From positions 116,554-180,553 of the forward strand of contig NZ_AOJG01000041.1 in NCBI RefSeq assembly GCF_000337375.1: a stretch of 64,000 bases of DNA, in the 5' to 3' direction. Position numbers and translations under genes: made by a program. How positions within the stretch are numbered: the first letter of the stretch is position 1; each line of letters opens with the position of its first letter. Positions 31,352-39,851 of the stretch are shown one piece after another. The DNA comes from Halorubrum lipolyticum DSM 21995 (GTDB lineage Archaea > Halobacteriota > Halobacteria > Halobacteriales > Haloferacaceae). Under the pieces are notes generated by a model. It had not been told where the DNA came from. It did no database searches and worked only from the letters and a program-made list of their open reading frames with translations.

Positions 31352-31427
31352 CCGACCCCGCCGCGCTCCACGCGTGCGTCTCCGCGGAGACCCGCACGAC
31401 CGACGGGAGCCGGCATCGTTGAGACCC

Positions 31428-31985
31428 ATGCCATTACGAGCACACCACCGACCACCGCGCAGTACCGCTCCGGTTCGAACGACACGAACGGCCGCGGACC
31501 TCCCGTTCGACGACCTCGTCTACCTGCTGGCCGCGGGCGTCGCCGACGCCCAGACCGCGCTCGACGCGCGGACCGCCGAGACGGCGGCGTCGCTCGCGGA
31601 GACCGAACTCGAAGTCGTCCCGTCGATCACGAAAACGATCGACGCCGACGGCGAGGTGACCACGGAGACGGCGCCGACGGAGAGCCGATCCCTGCTGGAA
31701 CTCGGGATCACGCCCGCTTGGTACCGGTTCAGCGAGACGACGATCGAAGTCGAACTCGACGTCAGCGTGACCGACCGTACCGACCGCGCCGACCACACCG
31801 ACCGCGCCGACCGCACGACCGAATTCCGGGCGGACACGGGGTCGGTGATCGATCGGCGACGGTTCGGCCGGGAAGCCGGCGCGAACGCCCGATTGGCCGC
31901 GCGTCTCGAACCGACGCCGATTCCGGTGCGAACTGATTCGCGGCCGGGAGCCGACGAGCCACGCGGAGGCGAGCGTGCCGACTGA
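31428..31985 (+). CDS. Paralogue of preceding DUF2589-like protein
   Basis: 185 aa. VADAQTALDARTAETAASLA, then ELEVVPSITKTIDADGEVTT and WYRFSETTIEVELDVSV align residue by residue with the upstream protein, showing a tandem duplication. It differs by a basic N-terminal extension and a T-D-R-(T/A)-D repeat after the conserved strand (near 31765-31815). Start ATG 31428; an in-frame GTG lies at 31374. Overlaps the next gene by 11 bp. Confidence 0.6.
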   Translation: MPLRAHHRPPRSTAPVRTTRTAADLPFDDLVYLLAAGVADAQTALDARTAETAASLAETELEVVPSITKTIDADGEVTTETAPTESRSLLELGITPAWYRFSETTIEVELDVSVTDRTDRADHTDRADRTTEFRADTGSVIDRRRFGREAGANARLAARLEPTPIPVRTDSRPGADEPRGGERAD

Positions 31986-32367
31986 CGAGTGGCTCGCGCG
32001 ACCGCTCAAGGAGTTCATCCGGACGGTCGCGTTCTCGGTCGCGGAGGGCCAAGAGGAACTCGACCGGCGGTCGATGGCGGTCCAGCGCGAGATCGACCGC
32101 GATATCGAGGACGGCAGCCTCGCGTACGACCTCGACGCGTCGTGGCTGCGGTTCGCCGACGTCGAAGCGGACCTGGAGATGACGCTCTCGATCGAGGGCC
32201 GGGAGATCCGCGACCCGGAGACCAACGAGATCCGCGGATACAAGCCGGTCGTGAGCGCCGTCCCGCTGAACCACCGCACCGCGGACGAGTACGACCTGGA
32301 CGCCGAGATCGCCAGCGAGGTGCGGCTCCGCATCGCTCCCGTCCCGCCGGAGTCCCGGAGCCGATGA
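31975..32367 (+). CDS. Third helix-plus-strand protein of the operon
   Basis: 130 aa. A helix of the same style (LKEFIRTVAFSVAEGQEELD) precedes strands WLRFADVEADLEMTLSIEG and EVRLRIAPVP. It looks like a more distant relative of the two genes upstream. GTG start 31975. The stop overlaps the next ATG (ATGA). Confidence 0.55.
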   Translation: MPTDEWLARPLKEFIRTVAFSVAEGQEELDRRSMAVQREIDRDIEDGSLAYDLDASWLRFADVEADLEMTLSIEGREIRDPETNEIRGYKPVVSAVPLNHRTADEYDLDAEIASEVRLRIAPVPPESRSR

Positions 32368-33677
32368 GCGAACGCGATCGCTTCGCGTTCGACGCCGACG
32401 CGACCCGGTTCGCCGAGACGTTCCAGCTCGAGGAGATCCCCCAGCTCGACGTCGACAAGTTCGAGACGATCGAGCGGGCGGCGGTCGAACGGCTGATCAC
32501 CGAACAGCAGGCGTCGCTCGTCCGCCTGCAGACCGACATGCTGGACGTTCGAAGCGAGCGGACCGCCCTCGAACGGCAGCTCTCGAAGACCGAGGCGGAG
32601 CGCGAGACGCTTCGAGAGCGAGTCGGAGAGCTGGAGGCCCAGCGGCCGGCGGTGGAGCCGAAGCGGGTCTTCTCGAACCTCGGCGCGGCGCTCAAAGAGG
32701 TCGACGACGACCTGGCGAGCGAGCGCTACCGCGTCGACGACGTGGACTTCACGCTCAAGACCAACGTGATCCAGACCGACGAAGGGATCCGGATGCACCT
32801 GCCGTCGCTGGACGAATCGTCGGTGTCGGCGAACCTCAGCGAGGTCTCGTTCCGACTGCGCGCGCCGCGCGGGGAGCCGGCAGAGGCCGGGCCGACGTAC
32901 ACCGACGTGCCGGATCTGCGGGGGCAGCCGCGCGAGGTCGCGGCGCGCCGGCTCGCCGCGGCCGACCTGACCGTCGGGACGGTCGAGCGCGTCGCCGACC
33001 CGGAGGCCGCACCGGGCACCGTCGTCGAGCAGTTCCCCGAGCCCTACGCCGTCGCCGAACCCGGGTCGCCCGTCGACCTCGTGCTCTCCGAGGCGTCGGA
33101 GGACGAACCGGAGACGACGGAGAGTGAGCCGGAAACACCGGAGGACGAACCGGAGACGACGAGCGAGGCGCCCGCGGAACCGAAGACGCCGGGCGAGTCC
33201 GAGCCGGAACCGTCTCCGGAATCGGACGCCCAGTCGGGAGGCGAGGGCGACGACCAGTCCGACGCGCCCGATCCCGACGACGAACGAGCCCGCATGGAGG
33301 CGTTCAGACGGGCAGTCATCGACGTCGATCCCGAGAACGGGGAGGCGGTCGTCGAACGGCTCCGCCGCGCCGGCGTCACCGACCTCGAATCGCTGGTCAA
33401 CCTGGACTCCGAGAAGATCGCCGCCGAACTGTCTCTTCCGGTCGAGCAGATCGTCGCGCTCCAGAAACGACTCGGCGGTCACGGCGAGCCGATCGCGCTC
33501 GAGGAGGTGTCCGGTATCGGCCCGACGTACGCGAGTCGCCTCCGTGAGAAGGGCGTCCGAAACGTCTCACAGCTCGCGGCGCTCGACCCGCAGACCGTCG
33601 CCGAAATCACTCTGGCATCGACGAGCAGGGCAGAGGGCTGGATCGAGCAGGCGGCCCGAATGGCGGCGGACCGATGA
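32364..33677 (+). CDS. Coiled-coil, PASTA and helix-hairpin-helix protein
   Basis: 437 aa with an unusual domain string: coiled coil (~35-95), a beta domain (~100-168) with SANLSEVSFRLRAP echoing the upstream proteins, a PASTA domain (~178-243: VPDLRGQPREVAARRLAAAD ... VVEQFPEPYAVAEPGSPVDL), a Pro/Glu/Thr-rich linker (~245-300), and two helix-hairpin-helix units (DLESLVNLDSEKIAAELSLP; VSGIGPTYASRLREKGVRNV). PASTA usually senses cell-wall peptides outside bacteria, while HhH binds DNA or proteins inside; no TM or signal peptide is visible, so both would be cytosolic here. Overlaps its neighbours by 4 bp. Confidence 0.75.
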   Translation: MSERDRFAFDADATRFAETFQLEEIPQLDVDKFETIERAAVERLITEQQASLVRLQTDMLDVRSERTALERQLSKTEAERETLRERVGELEAQRPAVEPKRVFSNLGAALKEVDDDLASERYRVDDVDFTLKTNVIQTDEGIRMHLPSLDESSVSANLSEVSFRLRAPRGEPAEAGPTYTDVPDLRGQPREVAARRLAAADLTVGTVERVADPEAAPGTVVEQFPEPYAVAEPGSPVDLVLSEASEDEPETTESEPETPEDEPETTSEAPAEPKTPGESEPEPSPESDAQSGGEGDDQSDAPDPDDERARMEAFRRAVIDVDPENGEAVVERLRRAGVTDLESLVNLDSEKIAAELSLPVEQIVALQKRLGGHGEPIALEEVSGIGPTYASRLREKGVRNVSQLAALDPQTVAEITLASTSRAEGWIEQAARMAADR

Positions 33678-34003
33678 GCGCCCCGGGCCGCGGCGGCCAG
33701 ACGACCGTCGCGGAGCGGTTCGGCGCCTCCATCGAGGTCGCCGGACCGGACCCCGAGGCGGAGGGGTTCTTCTTCGTGAAACGGGCGGAGACGGTCGACC
33801 ACGAGGCGTTCGTCACCGGCCTGCTCGGGCTGGTGGGGACGACGGGGCGACTGGTGCTCCACCACCGGTCGGGATTCGCGATCGTTCGCCTCCCGCACGG
33901 GCGCGCTCGGCGGCTGGGGCAGCTCCCGTGGATCGACGCCGTCGGCGGCGTCCGGTTCGATCCGGAACGGTTCGCGGCGATGACGGGTGCTCCCGTGACG
34001 TGA
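33674..34003 (+). CDS. Small protein closing PASTA/HhH operon
   Basis: 109 aa, beta-rich with a hydrophobic middle (VTGLLGLVGTTGRLVLHHRS). No family recognised. It begins in an ATGA overlap, so it belongs to the operon. Its last codons and stop are the first unit of a 20-bp tandem repeat, so the C-terminus could change by slippage. Confidence 0.55.
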   Translation: MSAPGRGGQTTVAERFGASIEVAGPDPEAEGFFFVKRAETVDHEAFVTGLLGLVGTTGRLVLHHRSGFAIVRLPHGRARRLGQLPWIDAVGGVRFDPERFAAMTGAPVT

Positions 34004-34075
34004 CAGGTGCTCCCGTGACGTGACAGGTGCTCCCGTGGCCTGACGGGCGCTCTCGTGGCCTGACGGGCGCCCCTC
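33981..34075. repeat. 20-bp tandem repeat at end of operon
   Basis: TGACGGGTGCTCCCGTGACG and close variants recur with exact 20-bp period at 33981, 34001, 34021 and 34041, with a partial copy from 34061. Each unit contains the near-palindrome GGTGCTCCCGTGAC and starts with TGA, which serves as the stop codon of the gene ending at 34003. Possible terminator array or slippage site. Confidence 0.8.
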
Positions 34076-34136
34076 GATTCTCAACTCGATTATTCGCACA
34101 ACAGCGTATTTATTCCCCGAATGCATTTCTCCAGAC

Positions 34137-34616
34137 ATGACTCTCGTCGTGGTCCCGGTCCGATTCCCGCCGTCGTCGCACTCCGCGGCGACGCTGCGGG
34201 AGGCCGCCCGCGTCGCCGAAGAGCGCGACGCGGACCTCACCGTCCTCCACGTTGACCTGTATCAGAGCTCGGGCGGGGTCTCTCGCGGCGACCTGAAACG
34301 CGCGGTCGAAGAGCGGATCGGGTCGCTGGACCGCGCGCGATACGTCGTCCGCCGCGGGTTCCTCGTCGAGGAGACCATCCTCGAAGAGATCGTCGCCGAG
34401 GGCGCCGACGTGGTCGTCATCGGCTCGAAGCAGGCCGGGCGCTGGCGCCGTATGGTCCAGAAGCTCCTCTCGGACCCCGACATCGACGCGTACCTCCGGA
34501 ACGAGCTCGACTGCACCGTGGTCACGGTCGACGCCGACGGCGACATCACGACCAACGAGGCCGGCGACGGCGCCGACGACGCCGCACCCATTCCCGACGA
34601 CGGCGCCAACGACTGA
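34137..34616 (+). CDS. UspA-like stress protein
   Basis: 159 aa. The first strand LVVVPVRFPPSSHSAATLRE replaces the usual D-G-S with P-P-S-S. The C-terminal G-S-K-Q-A-G-R-W-R-R-M segment is a variant of the nucleotide loop, so ATP binding is uncertain. The tail is acidic and disordered. ATG 34137 follows a TATA-like GTATTTATTC ~28 nt upstream. Related to haloarchaeal single Usp proteins. Confidence 0.8.
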   Translation: MTLVVVPVRFPPSSHSAATLREAARVAEERDADLTVLHVDLYQSSGGVSRGDLKRAVEERIGSLDRARYVVRRGFLVEETILEEIVAEGADVVVIGSKQAGRWRRMVQKLLSDPDIDAYLRNELDCTVVTVDADGDITTNEAGDGADDAAPIPDDGAND

Positions 34617-34622
34617 CCTGGC

Positions 34623-35297
34623 TCAGGCGTTTCCGTCGGTGCCCGCGACCGCGTCCCGACGCTCGTACTCGATGACGGTCGCGACGCGGTCGGCGAGCCC
34701 GGCGCCGAACTCCCGCTCGACGAGGTACAGCGCGAGGTCGATCCCCGAGGTGACCCCGCCGGCGGTGAGCAGGTCCCCGTCGTCGACGACGCGCGCGTCC
34801 ACGACCGTCGCGCCCGACTCTCGGAGCTCGTCGATCGCGGAGGCGTGGGTGACCGCGCGCCGGCCGCCGGTGACGCCCGCCGCCGCGAGCAGCATCGCGC
34901 CGGTACAGACCGCGGCGGTCCGGACGCCGGCGGCGTGGTACTCGCCGAGCGCGCGCGGCACGTCGCCCTTCTGCGCCTCCGCCCACGCGCTCGCCGCCTC
35001 GTCGCGCGCGGTCCAGCCCCCGCCGGGGACGACGAGCAGGTCTGGGGCCTCGTCGCCGTCCGGCTCCGGGAGCACGCCGTCGACGCCGACCCGCGTCCCG
35101 TGGCTCGCAGTCACCCGGTCGCGCTCGTCGAGGGTGACGTACCGGACGCGACCCGGCCGCTCGGCGGACTCGGCGTCGTCGCCCGCTCCGTCGCCCGCCG
35201 CCTCCGCGGCGTAGCCCAGCGCGTAGTCGAACACCTCGTAGGGCCCGACCGCGTCGAGCTCGTCGAACCCGTCGTACAGCAGTATGTCGACGTTCAC
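34623..35297 (-). CDS. DJ-1/PfpI family protein
   Basis: 224 aa class-I glutamine amidotransferase-like fold. It opens MNVDILLYDGFDELDAVGPY and has the nucleophilic elbow AAVCTGAMLLAAAG with the conserved Cys. The GPYEVF and GIDLALYLVEREFG segments are typical of the ThiJ/PfpI group close to the N-terminal domains of GATase1-AraC regulators; no HTH is fused. Possible isonitrile hydratase or glyoxalase-type activity; substrate unknown. Confidence 0.85.
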   Translation of the reverse strand: MNVDILLYDGFDELDAVGPYEVFDYALGYAAEAAGDGAGDDAESAERPGRVRYVTLDERDRVTASHGTRVGVDGVLPEPDGDEAPDLLVVPGGGWTARDEAASAWAEAQKGDVPRALGEYHAAGVRTAAVCTGAMLLAAAGVTGGRRAVTHASAIDELRESGATVVDARVVDDGDLLTAGGVTSGIDLALYLVEREFGAGLADRVATVIEYERRDAVAGTDGNA

Positions 35298-35415
35298 TGT
35301 CGGGGGCGTACGCGTCCGGTCGTCATGTGCGTTCCCCCGGTACTGCGCTCCCGCTCGGTGGGGCCCTCGGTTGCCGCGCTCCCGCTCGGCGAGAGCCCGG
35401 TGATTCGCCCTCGTC

Positions 35416-36102
35416 TCAGCCGTCGGCGAACGCCTCGACGACCGCCTCGATGTCGCCGGCGACGCGGTCGCGATCGATCGTCTCGCCGCGATAGGCGCGC
35501 TCCACGACCCCGTCCGGGTTGACGAGGAGGGTGACGACGATGTGCTGGAAGTCGTACCCCTGTAGCCGGTCGCTCTCCGTCGTGCGCTCGAACCCGATCC
35601 CGAGCCGATCCTCCACGACGGCCTCGGCTCGCTCCGGGGTCTCCGGCCGGAGGTAGTGCCAGTTGCCCGCGTCGAGATTCACGCCGATCGATTCGGCGTT
35701 ATCGCGCAGCGCCGCCGCGTCGTCGCGCTCGGGGTCGAACGTGATCGGGAGGAACAGCGTCTCGTCGGTCAGTCCCGCGTCGGCGACGCGCCGTTGCACC
35801 TCGACCAGCCGACGGAGGAGGACTCCGCACTCCGCGGGACAGAAGGTGAACACCCCGGTCACGACCGCGGTCCGGTCGACCGCCTCGCTGTCGACGGTGA
35901 CTCCGGCGATCGGGTCCCGCAGCTCGAACGCGGGGAGCGGCTCGCCGTACGCCGGGTACGCGAGGTCCTCGCTGTCCGCGATCTGGTCCTCCTGCGGGTC
36001 GAGCACGACGCCCTCCGGCTCGCCGCCGAGCGCGGACGTACAGCCGGCGGCCGCGCCGGCCGTCGCCGCGGCGATCCCTCCGAGCAGCGCTCGCCGTTGC
36101 AT
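35416..36102 (-). CDS. SCO1/SenC copper chaperone lipoprotein
   Basis: 228-aa thioredoxin-fold SCO family protein that delivers copper to CuA sites. The N-terminus has twin Arg (MQRRALLGG) and a lipobox AAGC, so it is exported and lipid-anchored. The copper ligands are present: C-P-A-E-C in FTFCPAECGVLL and a His in DFQHIVVTLLVN. Start ATG 36102 gives the signal peptide; an in-frame ATG at 36129 would bury it. Sits 73 bp downstream of the SafE-like gene, probably co-transcribed in a copper-assembly cluster. Confidence 0.88.
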   Translation of the reverse strand: MQRRALLGGIAAATAGAAAGCTSALGGEPEGVVLDPQEDQIADSEDLAYPAYGEPLPAFELRDPIAGVTVDSEAVDRTAVVTGVFTFCPAECGVLLRRLVEVQRRVADAGLTDETLFLPITFDPERDDAAALRDNAESIGVNLDAGNWHYLRPETPERAEAVVEDRLGIGFERTTESDRLQGYDFQHIVVTLLVNPDGVVERAYRGETIDRDRVAGDIEAVVEAFADG

Positions 36103-36175
36103 ACCGAAACCGACGCCCCACGGCCGCATAACCGGTCTGGTGCGGGCGTCGAACGGCGCTTCTCCGCCCGGTTCT

Positions 36176-37063
36176 TCACAAGGGAGAGTAGTACGGGATC
36201 GGCGGGTGCGGCAGCGGGACCCCGAGCGTCGCGAGGCCGTGCTGGAGCGGGATGTACCCGAGCGCGACGAAGGCGACGCCCAGCGCGCGGTGGAGCCGCA
36301 TCCGGGTGTCGACGCTCACGGACCCGAACGCGGTCCCGAAGAGGAACAGCGCCGGCACGGTACCGAGCCCGAGCGCGGCGAGCGCGGCCGCGCCCCCGAG
36401 CGCGCTCCCTTGCACGAACGCGTAGAGGAACGCCGGGTACAGCAGGGGACACGGCAAGAGCCCGTGCGCGGCGCCGAGCCCGACGATCCGCCAGTCGCCG
36501 ACCCACGCGTCGACCCGGGGGACGATCCGACCGGTGACGACGGCCGACGCCGCCTCGACGCCCGGGACCGGGAGGCGCCGCAGTTCCAGCCGGATCGCGT
36601 ACCGCAGCCCGATCGCGATGACGACCGCGCCGACGACCAGCCCCGTCAGCGCGTGCACGTCGTCGGCCGCGGTCGTCACCGTCCGCGCGGTGACGAACGA
36701 GAGGCTCCCCGCGAGGCCGAACAGCCCGCCGATCGCGGCGTAGCTCGCCGCCCGCCCGAGATTGAACAGCGCGTGTTGACGCACCTGTCGCACGGTGAGG
36801 TCGTCGCTCCCGCCGGTCCGCGCGACCCGGTTCCGGCCGCCGCCACCGCCCGCGGCGTCGGCCCGCATCCGGTCCGCGTACGTCGAGACCAGCGGCCCGC
36901 ACATCCCGAGGCAGTGGGCGCCGCCGAGGAGCCCGACGAGCAGGAACACGCCGAGGCTCAGCGGCTCGGCGGCGTGGATCGTCCCGGCGGGCTCGCAGGT
37001 CGCCGTCGCCGGGACGGGCGTCTGACGGGCCAGCGAGTCGAGGCCGCCCCCCAGTTCGAACAT
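36176..37063 (-). CDS. SafE/UreH-like membrane transporter
   Basis: 295 aa with six or more TM helices. The signature FLLVGLLGGAHCLGMCGPLV is that of the TauE/SafE-UreH2 subfamily (cytochrome-oxidase or copper-assembly associated); its two Cys and a His could handle metal. The second half repeats a TM bundle with GLGAAHGLLPCPLLYPAFLY, also Cys-bearing. Genomic context with SCO1 and nos genes supports a role in copper delivery. Confidence 0.82.
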   Translation of the reverse strand: MFELGGGLDSLARQTPVPATATCEPAGTIHAAEPLSLGVFLLVGLLGGAHCLGMCGPLVSTYADRMRADAAGGGGGRNRVARTGGSDDLTVRQVRQHALFNLGRAASYAAIGGLFGLAGSLSFVTARTVTTAADDVHALTGLVVGAVVIAIGLRYAIRLELRRLPVPGVEAASAVVTGRIVPRVDAWVGDWRIVGLGAAHGLLPCPLLYPAFLYAFVQGSALGGAAALAALGLGTVPALFLFGTAFGSVSVDTRMRLHRALGVAFVALGYIPLQHGLATLGVPLPHPPIPYYSPL

Positions 37064-37118
37064 AGCCGATCGGTCGAGCGGGACGGCCCTAACGGATCTG
37101 GTGCGATCGACGAACGCG

Positions 37119-37180
37119 GCGGCGAGAGGAGGGCCTCCGACCGCGGCGAGAGAAGGGCCTCCGACCGCGGCGAGAGAAGC
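37119..37180. repeat. 24-bp tandem repeat between SafE-like and HTH genes
   Basis: GCGGCGAGAGRAGGGCCTCC plus GACC recurs at 37119 and 37143, with a partial third unit from 37167. It lies between the SafE-like gene start (37063) and the end of the regulator gene (37205), both on the minus strand. No function seen. Confidence 0.7.
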
Positions 37181-37204
37181 AACCGGTGAGCGAGGGGGAC
37201 CCGC

Positions 37205-37708
37205 TCACTCGAAGAGGCTGTCGACGGTCCGGACGAACCGGTCGACGATCCGGTCCGGGAGCGACGCCGACACCTCGTCGAGGAGCGCCGCGGTCCGCTC
37301 GGGGCGCGCGAGCGAGAGCCGCATCGGTCGGTCGTCGGACCTCTCGACGATCCCGCTCTCGACCAGGTTCGAGACGTGCCACGAGACGGTGCTGCGCGCG
37401 AGGCCGAGCTCGTCCGCGAGCGCGGCCGGCCGAGCCGGGCCGCCGGCGTGGAGCCGGACGAGGATCCCGCGAGCGGTCTCCCGGCGGAGGAAGGCGAGCG
37501 CCCGCCGCTCCCACGGGTCGAACTCCGGGTCAAAGTAGTGTGCGCGCCCGGCGATCCGCTCGACCGCGACCTCGCCGTCGCGGACGAGCCGGCGGAGGTG
37601 GTACTGCGCCTGTCCGGTGGCGATGTCGAGGTCGCGGCTCACCCGGTTGAAGTGGACGCCCGGCGTGTCGCGGACGTGCCGACGAACCCGGGCTCTGGTG
37701 TCCGGCAT
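37205..37708 (-). CDS. Double winged-helix regulator (MarR/ArsR-like)
   Basis: 167 aa with two winged helices: residues ~1-65 (RRHVRDTPGVHFNRVSRDLD, QYHLRRLVRDGEVAVE) and ~70-140 (LADELGLARSTVSWHVSNLV). This tandem arrangement is common among haloarchaeal transcription factors. ATG 37708 is ~30 nt after a strong TATA (TTTTTAAATA, ~37736-37745): leaderless. It sits within the copper-assembly cluster and may control it. Confidence 0.82.
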   Translation of the reverse strand: MPDTRARVRRHVRDTPGVHFNRVSRDLDIATGQAQYHLRRLVRDGEVAVERIAGRAHYFDPEFDPWERRALAFLRRETARGILVRLHAGGPARPAALADELGLARSTVSWHVSNLVESGIVERSDDRPMRLSLARPERTAALLDEVSASLPDRIVDRFVRTVDSLFE

Positions 37709-37822
37709 GCGTGCTCGTCGCGAGCTACCCGATCGGTATTTAAAAACCGCTCGCGCGTTCCCTCCGATCGGGAGCGGTCGGGGCGTGTCTTCTTGTCGCT
37801 CGACGCAGTACGACTCGACAGC

Positions 37823-38170
37823 GTGAGTCCGATTCCCGCGAGCGCGGCCGTCGGCGGGTGGGGCGTAGAGGGGTCGCTGCCGCTGCTCGCCGTCGTGTTC
37901 GTCGCCGGCGTCGGCACCGGGCTCCTCTTCCTCGTGAGCCTCGTCGCGTACCGCCGCCGTCGAGGCCGGCAGTACGCACTTATCAGTGTCGCCGTCGGCG
38001 CCCTCTTTGTCCGCTCGGTCGTCGGCGCGGGCACCGTCCTCGGCGTCGTGCCGATGCCGGTCCACCACTTCCTCGAACACAGCCTCGACTTCCTGATCGC
38101 GGCGGTCGTCCTCTACGCGGTGTACGCGCACGCCCCGGGTTCGGTGGGCGACGACGCGGCCTCGGAGTGA
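37823..38170 (+). CDS. Three-TM membrane protein of copper cluster
   Basis: 115 aa with TM helices at ~17-40, ~48-70 and ~77-98 and a YRRRRGRQY cytoplasmic loop, plus His residues in VPMPVHHFLEHSLDF. Resembles a small haloarchaeal family (DUF7471-like) often near nos genes. GTG 37823 is the only sensible start. Divergent from the regulator; convergent with NosY. Confidence 0.6.
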   Translation: MSPIPASAAVGGWGVEGSLPLLAVVFVAGVGTGLLFLVSLVAYRRRRGRQYALISVAVGALFVRSVVGAGTVLGVVPMPVHHFLEHSLDFLIAAVVLYAVYAHAPGSVGDDAASE

Positions 38171-38196
38171 CCGGAAGAAACACCTCGACCGCCGTC

Positions 38197-39060
38197 TCAG
38201 CCGCCGAACCCGCTTCGAACGCGCTCGATAGCGGCGTCGACGCGGCGGCCGTACGCCAGCGTCGCGCCCGCGACGACGGCGCCGAGGAGCGTCCAGCCGA
38301 CGAGCGAGCCGACCGCGCGACCCGTCGCAACGAAGTCGCCCTCGGGCGCGAACGCGACGCCGATCACGTGTTCGAAGACGAGGCCGCGGAACGCCCCGTT
38401 CGGCGTCAGCGGGAGCGATCCCGGGATCGTCGCCGAGGACGCTCCGCCGCCGAGCGAGCGGAGCAGGAGGAGGTCGCCGCCGAGCACGCCCGCGACCAGC
38501 GCGAGGGCGCCGAGCGCGATCGCGCTCCGGCGGCTCGCGGCGAGCGCCGAGACCGCCGCCGCGAGCGACACGTACGCCGCGCCGAGGAGGAGGACGAACG
38601 CGAGGAACCTGAGGTACAAGAGCGGCGAGTCGACGCCGGCGTGCGTCGCGAAGATCCCCGTGTCCGGCGCGGCGGTCAGCCAGACGCCGACGCCGACCAC
38701 GGCGTACGGGACGCCGACCACGGCGACGAGCGCGACCGTCCGGGCCAGCAACACCCCGGCGACGTACTCGCCGACGCGGACCGGATACGTTCGGATCACC
38801 GCGAGCTCGCCGCTCGCGCCGTCGGCGAGCAGCGCGCGGTAGCCCAACACCACCGCGGCGACCGGGACGAGCGCCTCGGTCGGGAGGAGCAGGTCGACGA
38901 CCGCCGGCACGAACCCGGTCGCTCCCCCGCCGCCCGCCGCGAGGAGGCCGCCGACGGCGGCGAGCAGGCCGACCGCCAGCACGCCGTAGCCGGGGGTCCG
39001 GACCACCGTCGCGAGCTCGCGCCGGAACACGGTCGCGACCCCGGTGAGCGGGCCGGTCAT
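38197..39060 (-). CDS. nosY: NosY-type ABC transporter permease
   Basis: 287 aa with six TM helices, a class-2 ABC permease. FRRELATVVRTPGYGVLAVG at the start and the ...VTVLGYRALLADGASGELAVI-like region match NosY-type permeases of nitrous-oxide-reductase maturation. Overlaps nosF by 4 bp, so the pair forms one transporter, moving a sulfur species or copper partner used for CuZ assembly. Confidence 0.82.
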   Translation of the reverse strand: MTGPLTGVATVFRRELATVVRTPGYGVLAVGLLAAVGGLLAAGGGGATGFVPAVVDLLLPTEALVPVAAVVLGYRALLADGASGELAVIRTYPVRVGEYVAGVLLARTVALVAVVGVPYAVVGVGVWLTAAPDTGIFATHAGVDSPLLYLRFLAFVLLLGAAYVSLAAAVSALAASRRSAIALGALALVAGVLGGDLLLLRSLGGGASSATIPGSLPLTPNGAFRGLVFEHVIGVAFAPEGDFVATGRAVGSLVGWTLLGAVVAGATLAYGRRVDAAIERVRSGFGG

Positions 39061-39851
39061 CGGTCCGACACCCCCGTGACGTGAACGCCCGGCTCCGCGT
39101 CGCCGGCGTCGCGTTCGCCCTCGTCGCCACCCGCCCCATCGCCCTCTCCCGGAGCCGACGCACTCGTTTCGCCGACCACGACGCGGTACAGCTCCCGCGC
39201 GTCGGCGGCGCCGCGTTCCTCGAGCAGACGGTCGAGCGGTCCCGCGGCGGCGACCTCCCCGCGACGGAGGAGCACGACCCGGTCGGCGTGCTCGTCGACG
39301 AGGTCGAGCGCGTGCGAGGAGACCGCGACGGCGGTGTCGCCGTCGGCCAGCTCGGTCGCCGCGCGGAACGCGCGCTCGCGCATCCCCGGGTCGAGGCCGC
39401 TCGCCGGCTCGTCGAGGGCGACAAGCGAGGGGTCGCCGAGGACCGCCTGCGCGATGCCGAGCAGGCGACGCATCCCGCCCGAGAGCGCCTCCACGCGCCG
39501 GTCGCCGGCGTCGCCGAGCCCGATCCGCTCCAGCGCCGCGTCCGGGTCGTCGCCGACGAGGCGCGCGTAGAACGCGAGCGTCTCGCGAGCGGTGAACCCC
39601 TCGCGGAACGGCACCCGCTGCGGGAGGTAGCCGATCGGCTTCGGTCCGGTCGCGCCGGGGTGCCGGACCTCGCCCGCGGTCGGCTCCGTCGCGCCGACGA
39701 GCGCCCGGAGCAGGGTCGACTTCCCGGACCCGTTCGGACCGATCACGGCGGTGACGCCGGGCTCGACCGCGAGCGAGACCGACTCGAGCACCGGGACGCC
39801 GCCGTACGTCCGCGTGACCTCCGAGAGGGCCGCGACGGGCTCGTCAGGCAT
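39057..39851 (-). CDS. nosF: NosF-type ABC transporter ATPase
   Basis: 264 aa. Walker A GPNGSGKST, Q-loop YLPQRVP, signature LSGGMRR and Walker B SLVALDEPASGLDPG are all present, so it is an active ATPase. An acidic C-terminal tail (~235-264) is disordered. Lies between nosD (8-bp overlap) and nosY (4-bp overlap), the canonical nosDFY order. Confidence 0.9.
   Translation of the reverse strand: MPDEPVAALSEVTRTYGGVPVLESVSLAVEPGVTAVIGPNGSGKSTLLRALVGATEPTAGEVRHPGATGPKPIGYLPQRVPFREGFTARETLAFYARLVGDDPDAALERIGLGDAGDRRVEALSGGMRRLLGIAQAVLGDPSLVALDEPASGLDPGMRERAFRAATELADGDTAVAVSSHALDLVDEHADRVVLLRRGEVAAAGPLDRLLEERGAADARELYRVVVGETSASAPGEGDGAGGDEGERDAGDAEPGVHVTGVSDR

Noticed and set aside
33981-34075. 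Possible CRISPR array
   Set aside because: Units are tandem with no spacers and only 20 bp long; no cas genes are near. Other repeats in the window are likewise spacer-free.
37709-39424. Upstream extension of the winged-helix regulator on the minus strand
   Set aside because: It overlaps nosY/nosF and a convergent small gene; the TATA at 37736-37745 fixes the start at 37708.
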